Shown here: positions 24,163 to 30,833 of the stretch, piece by piece
How positions within the stretch are numbered: the stretch's first letter is position 1
How the letters are laid out: every line of letters begins with the position of its first letter
From: a virus
DNA length: 31,195 nt
Reading direction: 5' to 3' (one strand)
Virus record (IMG/VR): IMGVR_UViG_3300022751_000237
Location: 1-31,195 of that record
Notes under the pieces: generated by a model
What the model saw: only the letters and a program-made list of their open reading frames with translations
Databases searched by the model: none
Told to the model about the DNA's origin: nothing
Position numbers and translations under genes: made by a program

Positions 24163-24279
24163 ATATACCTAAACCAGCCAAACAATATCAAAAACACCTA
24201 TTGTAAAAAATAATTTAAAAAAAGATGAAAATAAAAGGTCGTTTGCTTTTTGTCAGACTATTTATAATAAACACAGAGA

Positions 24280-24408
24280 ATGAACGTGAAACATTTTGAT
24301 GAAGAACTTGATGAACTATTAAAGCATATCAGGCGATTAAAACAGCGAGCCATTGACAATTTGGCTCAAAATATCTCAAAAAGCAGCAAGCCGAGGGAGA
24401 AAAAATAA
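24280..24408 (+). CDS. Small hypothetical protein, 42 aa
   Basis: A short charged, helical frame (MNVKHFDEELDELLKHIRRL at the start, then SSKPREKK at the end) lying between the tail terminator and the HNH gene. The acidic-then-basic helical pattern and its position ahead of co-oriented genes make it plausible. It overlaps the upstream extension of the HNH frame, which I therefore do not accept. No family is recognised. The bases before it (24163-24279) show no clear promoter beyond a weak TATAAT. Confidence 0.45.
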   Translation: MNVKHFDEELDELLKHIRRLKQRAIDNLAQNISKSSKPREKK

Positions 24409-24430
24409 CAAGAGTACCAACAACAAATAT

Positions 24431-24922
24431 ATGAACTCTAACCAAAAAACCAATGAAAGCTGGAAAGCTATAAACTCAACATCTTACGAAGTTTCTAATC
24501 TAGGAAGAGTAAGAAATAATTATAACAATGGAACTTCTAGCGTCCTAACTCCATCATCAAATGGTCAAAAGAAAAATGACTATCTGTTTCACATTATTGG
24601 TGGAAAGAAATATTATGTTCACCAACTGGTGTTACAAGCATTTGAAGGAGATAAGCCAGACGGATATGAATGTGACCATAAAGACAGAAACAAACTGAAC
24701 AATGACATCTCAAATTTGAGATATATCACAATAGCTGAGAACCGTTCACATAAAGGTGAGAATCACCCCAATTGTAAGCTGAACAATAAGAAGGTAAGGG
24801 CGATAAGATTACTGCCATTTTTGGTCGAAGGCGTGACCAATAAGAAGATTGCCGATATGTTTGAGGTATCAGCCAACACAATCTCTGCGGTAATAAAAAG
24901 AAGAAGCTGGAGCCATATCTAA
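24431..24922 (+). CDS. HNH homing-type endonuclease with NUMOD4 and HTH
   Basis: From ATG 24431 this is 163 aa. Residues 10-29 (SWKAINSTSYEVSNLGRVRN) are a NUMOD4 motif. Residues 63-105 form the HNH nuclease (VHQLVLQAF, then ECDHKDRNKLNNDISNLRYI, with His64, Asp82/His83 and Asn95). Residues 118-160 are a helix-turn-helix (NKKIADMFEVSANTISAVIK). This order is that of free-standing phage homing endonucleases, which cut a specific site and spread by copying themselves. The frame is open from TTG 24353, but the domain starts after the ATG. It lies just after the tail operon and overlaps the sigma gene start by one base. Confidence 0.85.
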   Translation: MNSNQKTNESWKAINSTSYEVSNLGRVRNNYNNGTSSVLTPSSNGQKKNDYLFHIIGGKKYYVHQLVLQAFEGDKPDGYECDHKDRNKLNNDISNLRYITIAENRSHKGENHPNCKLNNKKVRAIRLLPFLVEGVTNKKIADMFEVSANTISAVIKRRSWSHI

Positions 24923-25689
24923 TGTCAAGTAATGAGAATTATTTTAAAGAACTATCCAAGCTGTCAAGATTAAGTGAAGAACAAATCCGAGCCGAAGCCA
25001 GATTGCTGAAGCTTGGAGACCTTCAAGCATTGGATAAAATTGTAAACGCCAATTTGAGATTGGTGGTGCATATTGCAAAGAGATACCAAAAAGCAATTGA
25101 GAAAGTTGAAATCTTTGAATTGAACGATTTAATTAGTGAAGGAAATTATGGATTAGTACAAGCTGCCAAAAAGTATGACCCAGACCGTGGAGTGAATTTT
25201 GGATATTATGCAAGCTTTTCAATCCAAAGTAAAATAATTGATTTCATAATTAATCATCAATCCACAATCCGCTCGCCATATAATAAGATGAAGACGGATT
25301 CCAAGATTCGAAAGGTTGTAAATGAGTTATTTCAAAAACTAAACACTGAAATAGGGGCGGAGCAGCTAAAAGATTTGGGAATATTTACAGACGATGAAAT
25401 CAAACATTTCTTTGAAAAGACAGAAGTAGTTCCCTACGAAAATTACTATGACAGCGAAGAGGAAATTGAAGATTTAGAGTTTCAAGCAACACAATTTGCA
25501 ATGATGAAAAATGCTTTAAAATTCCTTAAACCAAATGAAAGATTCGTCATCAAGAAATTCTTTGGAATTGACTGTGAAAGAATGACCCTGTTGCAAATTG
25601 CAAAAGAGCGCGGAGTTACCAAATCAAGGATTGGGCAAATCAAAAAAATAGCTTTGGAAAAGCTAAATCAATTGATGAAAAATAAATAA
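24922..25689 (+). CDS. Phage-encoded sigma-70 family factor
   Basis: A 255-aa sigma factor. Region 1.2/2.1 is around residues 12-56 (ALDKIVNANLRLVVHIAKRY). Region 2.2-2.3 is at 69-97 (DLISEGNYGLVQAAKKYDPD). Region 4 is at about 199-253 (LKPNERFVIKKFFGID, then TLLQIAKERGVTKSRIGQIK). In RpoD the segment after SYA reads WWIRQ; here it is YYASFSIQSK (95-104), so the aromatic promoter-melting pair is changed. There is no region 1.1, and the part corresponding to region 3 is short and acidic. Such a factor is expected to direct RNA polymerase to phage-specific promoters. The three two-box elements upstream of the late units are the obvious candidates, an inference. It is likely co-transcribed with the HNH gene. 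Confidence 0.85.
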   Translation: MSSNENYFKELSKLSRLSEEQIRAEARLLKLGDLQALDKIVNANLRLVVHIAKRYQKAIEKVEIFELNDLISEGNYGLVQAAKKYDPDRGVNFGYYASFSIQSKIIDFIINHQSTIRSPYNKMKTDSKIRKVVNELFQKLNTEIGAEQLKDLGIFTDDEIKHFFEKTEVVPYENYYDSEEEIEDLEFQATQFAMMKNALKFLKPNERFVIKKFFGIDCERMTLLQIAKERGVTKSRIGQIKKIALEKLNQLMKNK

Positions 25690-25696
25690 TCAGTTG

Positions 25697-25719
25697 AAAC
25701 CAGCATAACCGCTGGTTTT
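25697..25719 (+). terminator. Rho-independent terminator after the sigma gene
   Basis: AAACCAGC and GCTGGTTT form an 8-bp stem around ATAACC, followed by a short T/A stretch. It begins 7 bases after the sigma stop codon. Confidence 0.65.
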
Positions 25720-25781
25720 ACCTGTTTAAAGAGCGTTCCGCCAAAAAAAAACAATCGCGCGGGGTAAGAAAAACAAAAACC

Positions 25782-26012
25782 ATGACAAGATACCAATTAC
25801 TAAAAGACAATGAAGATATTGTATTCCAATTTATAAAAGCGGGAGTATTATCTTTTCAAATAATAAGGGATATCGAAATTTTTGAAACATTTCAAGAAAT
25901 CCCACTCAATAACAATGAAGCTAAATATCTTTTGCTTGGAGACCAATATGAACTCTCAGCCAAAAGGATTGAACAAATAATTTATCAAATGATGAAACTG
26001 GCTTATAAATAA
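25782..26012 (+). CDS. Small HTH-like protein, 76 aa
   Basis: A small, mostly helical protein. Its C-terminal half (LLLGDQYELSAKRIEQIIYQ) resembles the helix-turn-helix of sigma region 4 and of Mor-type regulators. A role in phage gene regulation together with the sigma factor would suit it, but the match is short. A stretch unlike the AT-rich surroundings (TCGCGCGGGG, around 25756-25765) precedes the gene; I recognise no promoter. The start is taken at the first ATG after an A-rich run, usual for Bacteroidota. Confidence 0.6.
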   Translation: MTRYQLLKDNEDIVFQFIKAGVLSFQIIRDIEIFETFQEIPLNNNEAKYLLLGDQYELSAKRIEQIIYQMMKLAYK

Positions 26013-26060
26013 ACACACAACAAATCTTTTTCGTATTTTTGAAATAATTAATATTGTAAT

Positions 26061-26642
26061 ATGCGCAAGAGAGACCCAAAGCAAATTAAGAAATATCTCA
26101 TTACAAGAAACACTAAAAGGTTGAATGAAGTGAATGTTAAGAATCTATCCAATCAACAAAAAATTGATATAATTAATTGGATTAACAAAAATCAATTTGA
26201 TTCATTGAATAACCGTACAGTTTTAATAAATAATTATTCTAATTTATTTTCAAAAAATATAAAGCAAATATTTTCTCATGAAATTTCATCTGAGAATTCA
26301 AACACATCTATTAGAACTGAATGGACACCAGAAATAGTCACTATTTCATATGAAGGCTTCAGTAGTAATATCTTAGATAATGATTTGTATAGAGAAGCGT
26401 TTGGAGCTAACTATATAAAAAATCACTGTTACAATATTTCGACGGAAAAGGACGATGAGCTGACAAAAAGACTTAAAGAATTAGCTGAAAAAATATTAGC
26501 TGACCCAGTAGAAAATTATAGTAAGGAAGATGTTACCATTTTATTGTTGACTTGTGCTTACAAATTCGAACAGTTAAATAGTCAAAAAGACAAGAATATA
26601 TTTCACTCTTTTTGGTACTCAACAAATAATAAAAAAGTATAA
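26061..26642 (+). CDS. Hypothetical protein, 193 aa, probable cargo
   Basis: A lysine- and asparagine-rich soluble protein of unknown family, with a basic N-terminus (MRKRDPKQIKKYLITRNTKR), a middle beta-rich part and a helical C-terminal part (LTKRLKELAEKILADPVENY). A TAnnTTTG-like box (TATTTTTG, 26034-26041) lies 19 bases before the ATG, without a clear upstream TTG, so host-directed expression is possible. It is followed 17 bases later by a membrane protein gene. Base use is more AT-rich than in the virion genes. The pair is unlike any standard phage gene and could be accessory cargo. Confidence 0.6.
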   Translation: MRKRDPKQIKKYLITRNTKRLNEVNVKNLSNQQKIDIINWINKNQFDSLNNRTVLINNYSNLFSKNIKQIFSHEISSENSNTSIRTEWTPEIVTISYEGFSSNILDNDLYREAFGANYIKNHCYNISTEKDDELTKRLKELAEKILADPVENYSKEDVTILLLTCAYKFEQLNSQKDKNIFHSFWYSTNNKKV

Positions 26643-26659
26643 TAACTAAAATCAATTAT

Positions 26660-27145
26660 ATGTTTTGTAACACAGATATAGATTGGTCTGCAACTGGAAG
26701 TATGTTGTCGGCAATTGCTGCTTTTGTTGCTATAATAGCTGTCTGGTATCAAATAAGTCAGGTTAGAAAAAGTTTAGATGACAGCAATATTATGAAAGTT
26801 TTAGAAATAGAATTCGAACTTAATAGGAGAAGAGAGCGAAGTTCTGATTTAAAAATGGAAATAATTAAAAATACAAAAGACAAATTAAAGATAGATTATT
26901 CTCAAGAAGAAATTCAAGCATTTAAAGATTCCCTTGCATTTTATGATGCATCCTATGAAAATTATTTGAACTGCCTTGACAGAATGTGCTTTTTCATTAT
27001 TCGTGGAAGTTTCAGCGAGATTGACTTTAGAGAGGATTATAAAAAGACCCTAGACATAATTGTAAATAGCGAAGACTTTAATGAAAAATTTAATGGTCAA
27101 GCTAATTATAAAAATATTGTAAGGTTGCAACAAAAATGGAATTAA
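26660..27145 (+). CDS. Single-pass membrane protein with cytoplasmic helical domain
   Basis: A 161-aa protein with one N-terminal membrane helix (about residues 12-31, TGSMLSAIAAFVAIIAVWYQ) followed by a charged, helical cytoplasmic part with Arg-rich and Glu-rich segments (ELNRRRERSSDLKMEII). This layout resembles a group of DUF4760-like membrane proteins, some of which occur near defence genes; the match is from general appearance only. It follows the 193-aa gene by 17 bases, suggesting a two-gene unit. Function is unknown. Confidence 0.6.
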   Translation: MFCNTDIDWSATGSMLSAIAAFVAIIAVWYQISQVRKSLDDSNIMKVLEIEFELNRRRERSSDLKMEIIKNTKDKLKIDYSQEEIQAFKDSLAFYDASYENYLNCLDRMCFFIIRGSFSEIDFREDYKKTLDIIVNSEDFNEKFNGQANYKNIVRLQQKWN

Positions 27146-27515
27146 TGGCATAATATATTATATTATTTCGCCCTATAAAAGTCAAATTCCCAAAAAAATA
27201 GTCATCCTTCACATTTCCGCTTTCTCACCAAGGAAAACAAATCAATCCTTCCGTCAATCCGCGCTTATAAATTAACATACGAAAATGGTGGAACCTCACA
27301 CACCATGAGCGGTCAATTTTTGGTTGTTCAAATCTAGGTTATACTTTAAAAATGACTGTTGAAATGACGATAACACTAGTAAAATAATATTATTTTTTTG
27401 TGCAAAAACTTGGTAATTAATTTGCACAATAAATAATTATATCTTATCTTTGAAGTGTTCAAAAAAGGAACAGAAGTACATTGAAATATTGAGATTGCCA
27501 CCAATAAAAAAAGGG
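27146..27515 (+). other. Gene-free stretch with promoter and operator-like dyad
   Basis: I see no supportable gene in the first 300 bases, only frames of fewer than 15 codons. The left part (27170-27320) is less AT-rich than its surroundings and shows nothing recognisable. The right part contains the inverted repeat and promoter described separately. The stretch separates the cargo genes from the recombinase region and could contain an attachment site, but I found no repeat to show that. Confidence 0.4.
27398..27452 (+). promoter_or_regulatory. Promoter with overlapping inverted repeat
   Basis: TTGTGCAAA (27398-27406) and TTTGCACAA (27421-27429) are perfect inverted arms 14 bases apart. The right arm includes TTG (27422-27424), which is followed after 20 bases by TATCTTTG (27445-27452), a full flavobacterial promoter. 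A protein bound to the dyad would cover the -33 element, so this is a good candidate operator. Confidence 0.65.
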
Positions 27516-27532
27516 ATGCTCGAACATCCCTT
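27511..27532. other. Hairpin at the start of the 134-aa gene
   Basis: AAGGGATG and CATCCCTT pair over 8 bp around CTCGAA, and the stem contains the ATG at 27516. Read leftward it is followed by TTTTTATT and would be a good terminator for leftward transcripts. Read rightward it could hide the start codon. Confidence 0.5.
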
Positions 27533-27920
27533 CCGAAGCATTAGAATGAATCTAATACTTACAAATATGAAAGACAAAGATAATAAAATTTATTTTGATA
27601 ACATGGACAGCCTTTGCTGTCGAGAATTTGACGTGAAAGAAACGTTGCTTTTATTGCATCATCCAAATCCCAACATCTTTTACAGTTGGGGAGTTTCACG
27701 GAAAGCGAACTATAAAAACATCGGTTTGCTTCTCTATGTGGAAGCTAGAAGGCATACAGGTTGGATTTTAATCAGCCTATCTGCTGCAGACCTTTACGAT
27801 GTTCATCTTTTTAACCTTGGAAACAAGTCGATTAAGAAGCAAATTAAAGACCTCTATTTTGACCAGTTGCTTGCTGCAATTGATGATGAGATTGAGAGAA
27901 TTGATGAATATAAAATTTAA
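27516..27920 (+). CDS. Conserved hypothetical protein, 134 aa
   Basis: A soluble alpha/beta protein with a Trp/Tyr/His-rich middle (LLLHHPNPNIFYSWGVSRK) and an acidic helical end (DQLLAAIDDEIERIDEYK). No function is recognised. The frame is open from a TTG at 27450, but that codon lies inside the promoter's -7 element and cannot be used from that promoter. ATG 27516 or ATG 27546 is therefore the likely start; I take the first. It precedes the serine recombinase by 75 bases on the same strand and may share its transcript. Confidence 0.6.
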   Translation: MLEHPFRSIRMNLILTNMKDKDNKIYFDNMDSLCCREFDVKETLLLLHHPNPNIFYSWGVSRKANYKNIGLLLYVEARRHTGWILISLSAADLYDVHLFNLGNKSIKKQIKDLYFDQLLAAIDDEIERIDEYKI

Positions 27921-27995
27921 TAAATAACCTTTCATTTCTAACGCTTCGGGTTGGTGGTTCTCAATAATTTTTAATCTAACAAACATCAGAATAAA

Positions 27996-28628
27996 ATGAA
28001 AAAAGCTAGATACATAAGAGTTTCCACCAAAGACCAGAACCCAGCCAGACAGCTTGCAAAGAAGCATCAAGATGAACTATTGTATATTGATTATGCTAGT
28101 GGGTCGCTTTCGTTAGATAAACGCCCAGAGGGGCGCAAATTGATTATTGACGTTGAAGCAGGACTGATTGACTACATTACATTTGAAAGCGTTGATAGGA
28201 TAGGGCGTAGCACTACAACGGTTATCAACCAACTCCAATATTTTCTGGACAAGGGAATCGTAATTAAGATTGAAAATCTTGGACTTGAGTCAATGTTGCC
28301 AGATGGAAAACCCAATGAAATCTTCTCATTGATTACAACTATCCTTGCTAACTTGAGCCAGATGGAAAAGACTACATTGCTGGAGCGTCAGAAGGCTGGG
28401 ATAGAAGCCGCCAAATTAAAAAACGACGTTTATCTTGGTAGAACAAAAGGGAGTGTCGAGAGTGATGAGGTTTTCTTGGCAAAGCATGCTGGCGTTGTAA
28501 AGGCTTTGAAAAAATATCCTGACATGTCATTAAGAGAATTAGCAAAACAGGCGAGTGGTGCAGATTACAATCCAAGTCCTAACACGGTCAAAAAAGTAAA
28601 GAAATTATTGGAATCTAAAAATGGATAG
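27996..28628 (+). CDS. Small serine recombinase (resolvase/invertase family)
   Basis: A 210-aa recombinase. The catalytic region has Arg8 and nucleophile Ser10 in YIRVSTKDQ, then the SVDRIGRS motif (residues 65-72, with Arg68 and Arg71), the long dimer helix (about 103-135) containing LLERQKAG, and a C-terminal helix-turn-helix (about 160-205, ending TVKKVKKLLES). This is the size and layout of Tn3/gamma-delta resolvases and Gin/Hin invertases, not of large serine integrases. It could resolve multimers of a circular phage genome, invert a segment, or integrate the element. No crossover site or invertible segment was identified. It ends with TAG inside a hairpin shared with the convergent gene. 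Confidence 0.85.
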   Translation: MKKARYIRVSTKDQNPARQLAKKHQDELLYIDYASGSLSLDKRPEGRKLIIDVEAGLIDYITFESVDRIGRSTTTVINQLQYFLDKGIVIKIENLGLESMLPDGKPNEIFSLITTILANLSQMEKTTLLERQKAGIEAAKLKNDVYLGRTKGSVESDEVFLAKHAGVVKALKKYPDMSLRELAKQASGADYNPSPNTVKKVKKLLESKNG

Positions 28629-28643
28629 CTATTAGCTATCCAT
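28621..28643. terminator. Bidirectional hairpin between convergent genes
   Basis: ATGGATAGC and GCTATCCAT form a perfect 9-bp stem around TATTA. It overlaps the ends of both the recombinase and the convergent Abi-alpha gene. T-rich sequence is weak on both sides, so it may stabilise RNA ends more than it terminates. Confidence 0.55.
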
Positions 28644-29235
28644 CATTATTTGACCTAGAACAGCATTTAATAAATTCAGAACCTATATGAGTTATTGAAT
28701 ACCGCTTATGCTGTTGAATAAATCCACTAACGTATATGTCGTCATTAATTAATTGAACTTCTAATAAACCTAATCTAATTAGATTTGAGAATGATGTTAT
28801 ATCGCATACCGTTTCATTATCATCTACACTGCCATTTTCATTAAAATTGTTTAAAACTTCGATATCAATAGTAGATAGTTGACTTAAGATGAATGGAAAA
28901 ATGGAAGATTCATAATTTTTATTAGCATCAACAAAATTAACAATCAGATTTATCCATTTTTCTTGTAGTGATTCATCTTCTTCAAGTGAAGAATATTCAA
29001 TCAAAGGTACAAGTGTTCTAAGAGATAATTTTTTGGTATCAAGATTGTTATCTTTAGCTATTTTTTGTGCTTTTTCAAAAATTCTTATTTGATTTTTAAA
29101 CCTTCTAAGTTTTATATTATCTGCCCACATAAATCCAATTTCTTCAATTGCTGCGCCAGATATTTTCTCTAAAAATCCTTTCACTAACTCGATAGATTTT
29201 TCGATTGCAGTTGATGTAATGTCTAGTTTGCTCAT
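28636..29235 (-). CDS. Abi-alpha (DUF4393) family protein
   Basis: A 199-aa soluble protein with the DUF4393/Abi-alpha pattern. It has an EEIGFMWADNIKLRRFKNQI segment (residues 31-50), a helix of alternating charge (RIFEKAQKIAKDNNLDTKKL), then LVPLIEYSSLEEDESLQEKW (75-94) and a final winged-helix-like part (NLIRLGLLEV, then YSITHIGSEFIKCC). Family members are annotated as abortive-infection proteins from their genomic settings; I do not know a mechanism. It is the last gene of a four-gene leftward operon, five bases after the 94-aa gene. I infer that it protects the lysogen against other phages. Confidence 0.75.
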   Translation of the reverse strand: MSKLDITSTAIEKSIELVKGFLEKISGAAIEEIGFMWADNIKLRRFKNQIRIFEKAQKIAKDNNLDTKKLSLRTLVPLIEYSSLEEDESLQEKWINLIVNFVDANKNYESSIFPFILSQLSTIDIEVLNNFNENGSVDDNETVCDITSFSNLIRLGLLEVQLINDDIYVSGFIQQHKRYSITHIGSEFIKCCSRSNNDG

Positions 29236-29240
29236 TCTAA

Positions 29241-29525
29241 TTATTTTAGAACATTTGCAATTGTATCCCTATCGACCTCTGATTTTTCAAAATCCTGAAA
29301 AGTTAATTCAAATGGAACCTGACCAAAAGTATATAAAAAATGTTTTGTTTGATTTGCAATTAATTCTACCGAATCGTTGACAAAAGTGACAATATGCTTA
29401 TCGTTATACATTCCTAAAATTCCAATATAATAAAGTATTTTTTCTGAATCTTTAGAAATAGGCGTGATTTGTAAGTAACGCTCAACATGATTTTTTTCAA
29501 CTAGAGTTTTAAATTTTACTATCAT
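29241..29525 (-). CDS. Small hypothetical protein, partner of Abi-alpha
   Basis: A 94-aa soluble protein of unknown family, with beta-strand-like N-terminal and middle parts (MIVKFKTLVEKN, YYIGILGMYNDKHIVTFVND) and a helical end. The gaps to the genes on either side are 5 and 6 bases, so it is almost certainly translated as part of one operon with the Abi-alpha and DUF4468-like genes. It could be an immunity, sensor or partner protein, but the sequence alone does not say. Confidence 0.65.
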   Translation of the reverse strand: MIVKFKTLVEKNHVERYLQITPISKDSEKILYYIGILGMYNDKHIVTFVNDSVELIANQTKHFLYTFGQVPFELTFQDFEKSEVDRDTIANVLK

Positions 29526-29531
29526 AATTAA

Positions 29532-30056
29532 TTACCAAGATTGTTTTGGCTTGGTGATGTAAACATACAAATTATTGAGTAAAATACTTACACTTTCATT
29601 AAAGCTTTCAGCTGAGCCATCAAATCCATTTCCGTTCTGGTCTTTCACATTGCCAATAACATCACCCAATTTAAAATAAACCTTTCCACCATCTACGCTC
29701 AAATCATTCACGTCAAACTTTGTTCGATATTTCCCATCTTGGAATTCAATTACCAAAGCGTAAGTACAATCGTAACCTGCCGTTGAGGTTGGAAGTTGAC
29801 GAACGAAGGCATCTTCCATAAATCCGCTAATCCTAATCATTTCATTTTCTGTCTTGGCTTTAGTAACCTCGTTTGGATTCTTGTAAGTTTCATTTATCCA
29901 AGCTATTGTTTTGGTGTAGAGTTGAGCTGCTGACATCTTTTCCGCGGAATAGACCATATGTTCAGTTGTTCCATCATTTTTAAATGTGAAAGATGGTGAT
30001 TGCGCAAAGCTGGCACTTGTTGCCAGCATTGTTATAATAAGTGTTAGTCTGTTCAT
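29532..30056 (-). CDS. Secreted DUF4468-like protein
   Basis: A 174-aa protein with a clear signal peptide (MNRLTLIITMLATSASFAQS; cleavage probably after Ala18). The mature part contains the segment QLYTKTIAWINETYKNPNEV (about residues 45-64), then ISGF and YALVIEFQDGKYRTKF. This is the pattern of DUF4468 (TBP-like fold) proteins common in Bacteroidota envelopes. It should be periplasmic. It begins three bases after the lipoprotein gene and ends six bases before the 94-aa gene. An envelope protein in the same operon as an Abi-type protein is unusual. Confidence 0.75.
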   Translation of the reverse strand: MNRLTLIITMLATSASFAQSPSFTFKNDGTTEHMVYSAEKMSAAQLYTKTIAWINETYKNPNEVTKAKTENEMIRISGFMEDAFVRQLPTSTAGYDCTYALVIEFQDGKYRTKFDVNDLSVDGGKVYFKLGDVIGNVKDQNGNGFDGSAESFNESVSILLNNLYVYITKPKQSW

Positions 30057-30059
30057 AAA

Positions 30060-30470
30060 TTATTCTATTATAATATATCCAGTTAAGTCAGGTTTTACCA
30101 TTAATCGATAGCCTTGGAATTGGCTTGTGTTTTCTCTTGAAAGCAAGTAAAATTTGTCACTGTTTCCTATTGTGTACGCCACGCTTGGCAATACTTCATG
30201 ACCTACTTTAGAAGTAACGGTTAATTTATCCCCGCTTTTAACTTGAAACATATAATTGTCATCAGCATAATCTAGTCTTATAACTGGGCTACCATCGGCT
30301 TTCTCTAGGTAGATAACGATTTGACTAGCGTGTTGGTGTACTCTGAATAATTTGCTTTCAGTTGGTGTGCTTGGGTTGTCAATTACAGTCTCTTCATTTG
30401 TTGATTCATCGTTGCTGGAACAACCAACGAATAGTAATGCGATGATAATCAAAGTAAATAATTTTCTCAT
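30060..30470 (-). CDS. Lipoprotein, probably surface-exposed
   Basis: A 136-aa protein with a lipoprotein signal (MRKLFTLIIIALLFVGC, lipidated Cys17). The acidic run after the Cys (SSNDESTNEE) resembles the export signal that sends Bacteroidota lipoproteins to the cell surface. The mature part is beta-rich (LFRVHQHASQIVIYLEKADG and later YMFQVKSGDKLTV), with no recognised family. It is the first gene of the leftward operon, transcribed from the region shared with the divergent XRE gene. A role in blocking phage adsorption or DNA entry is conceivable for a prophage surface lipoprotein, but this is inference. Confidence 0.75.
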   Translation of the reverse strand: MRKLFTLIIIALLFVGCSSNDESTNEETVIDNPSTPTESKLFRVHQHASQIVIYLEKADGSPVIRLDYADDNYMFQVKSGDKLTVTSKVGHEVLPSVAYTIGNSDKFYLLSRENTSQFQGYRLMVKPDLTGYIIIE

Positions 30471-30493
30471 GATAAATATATTTTTAATGTTAA

Positions 30494-30530
30494 TCCTACA
30501 AATATATGTAATACCTACAAATATGAGTAC
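30494..30530. promoter_or_regulatory. Direct repeats over the leftward operon promoter
   Basis: CCTACAAATAT occurs at 30495-30505 and again at 30514-30524, a spacing of 19 bp, with similar flanks (ATGTA and GAGTA). Read leftward, the first copy contains TATATTTG (from 30506), a match to the flavobacterial TAnnTTTG box, about 30 bases before the lipoprotein ATG. The pair is a likely binding site for the divergent XRE regulator. Confidence 0.55.
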
Positions 30531-30596
30531 ATAAATATGATGGTATTTTTATGAGGGTTCAAATTTATCTTGCACCAACCTAAACAATTACCCCAA

Positions 30597-30833
30597 ATGG
30601 CTACAGATAGAAAGAAAGAAATTCCAAATGAAGTGATTACTGTTGGAAATAATATCGCCAGAATAATCAGAGAGAAAGATTTAAAACTTAGGATTGTTGC
30701 CCACGATTCCGACCTTGACATTGAGGCTTTGAGGCGTTACATCAAGGGGTCGGTTGTGATGGGAATTGACAAAGCCTTGAACATTGCCAAGGCTTTGTCT
30801 GTTGATATATCTGAACTTTTCAAGGGCGTTTAG
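30597..30833 (+). CDS. XRE-family transcriptional regulator
   Basis: A 78-aa helix-turn-helix protein from ATG 30597. The frame is open from a TTG at 30570, but the ATG fits the domain better. The HTH spans about residues 15-76: VGNNIARIIREKDLKLRIVA, then IEALRRYIKG and ALNIAKALSVDISELF. It is a stand-alone DNA-binding domain like small phage repressors and antitoxin-type regulators. It lies divergent to the Abi-alpha operon, with two direct repeats between them, so it probably represses or tunes that operon. Its last bases overlap the convergent 121-aa gene by four bases. Confidence 0.8.
   Translation: MATDRKKEIPNEVITVGNNIARIIREKDLKLRIVAHDSDLDIEALRRYIKGSVVMGIDKALNIAKALSVDISELFKGV

Noticed and set aside
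24225-24299. 24-codon ORF before the 42-aa gene
   Set aside because: Too short, overlaps the better-supported small gene, and has no features beyond an ATG.
24353-24430. N-terminal extension of the HNH gene from TTG
   Set aside because: It overlaps the 42-aa frame and adds no domain; the NUMOD4 motif begins just after ATG 24431.
27777-28070. Minus-strand 97-codon ORF between the 134-aa gene and the recombinase
   Set aside because: Antisense to the ends of both genes, hydrophobic without a membrane-protein pattern and no promoter.
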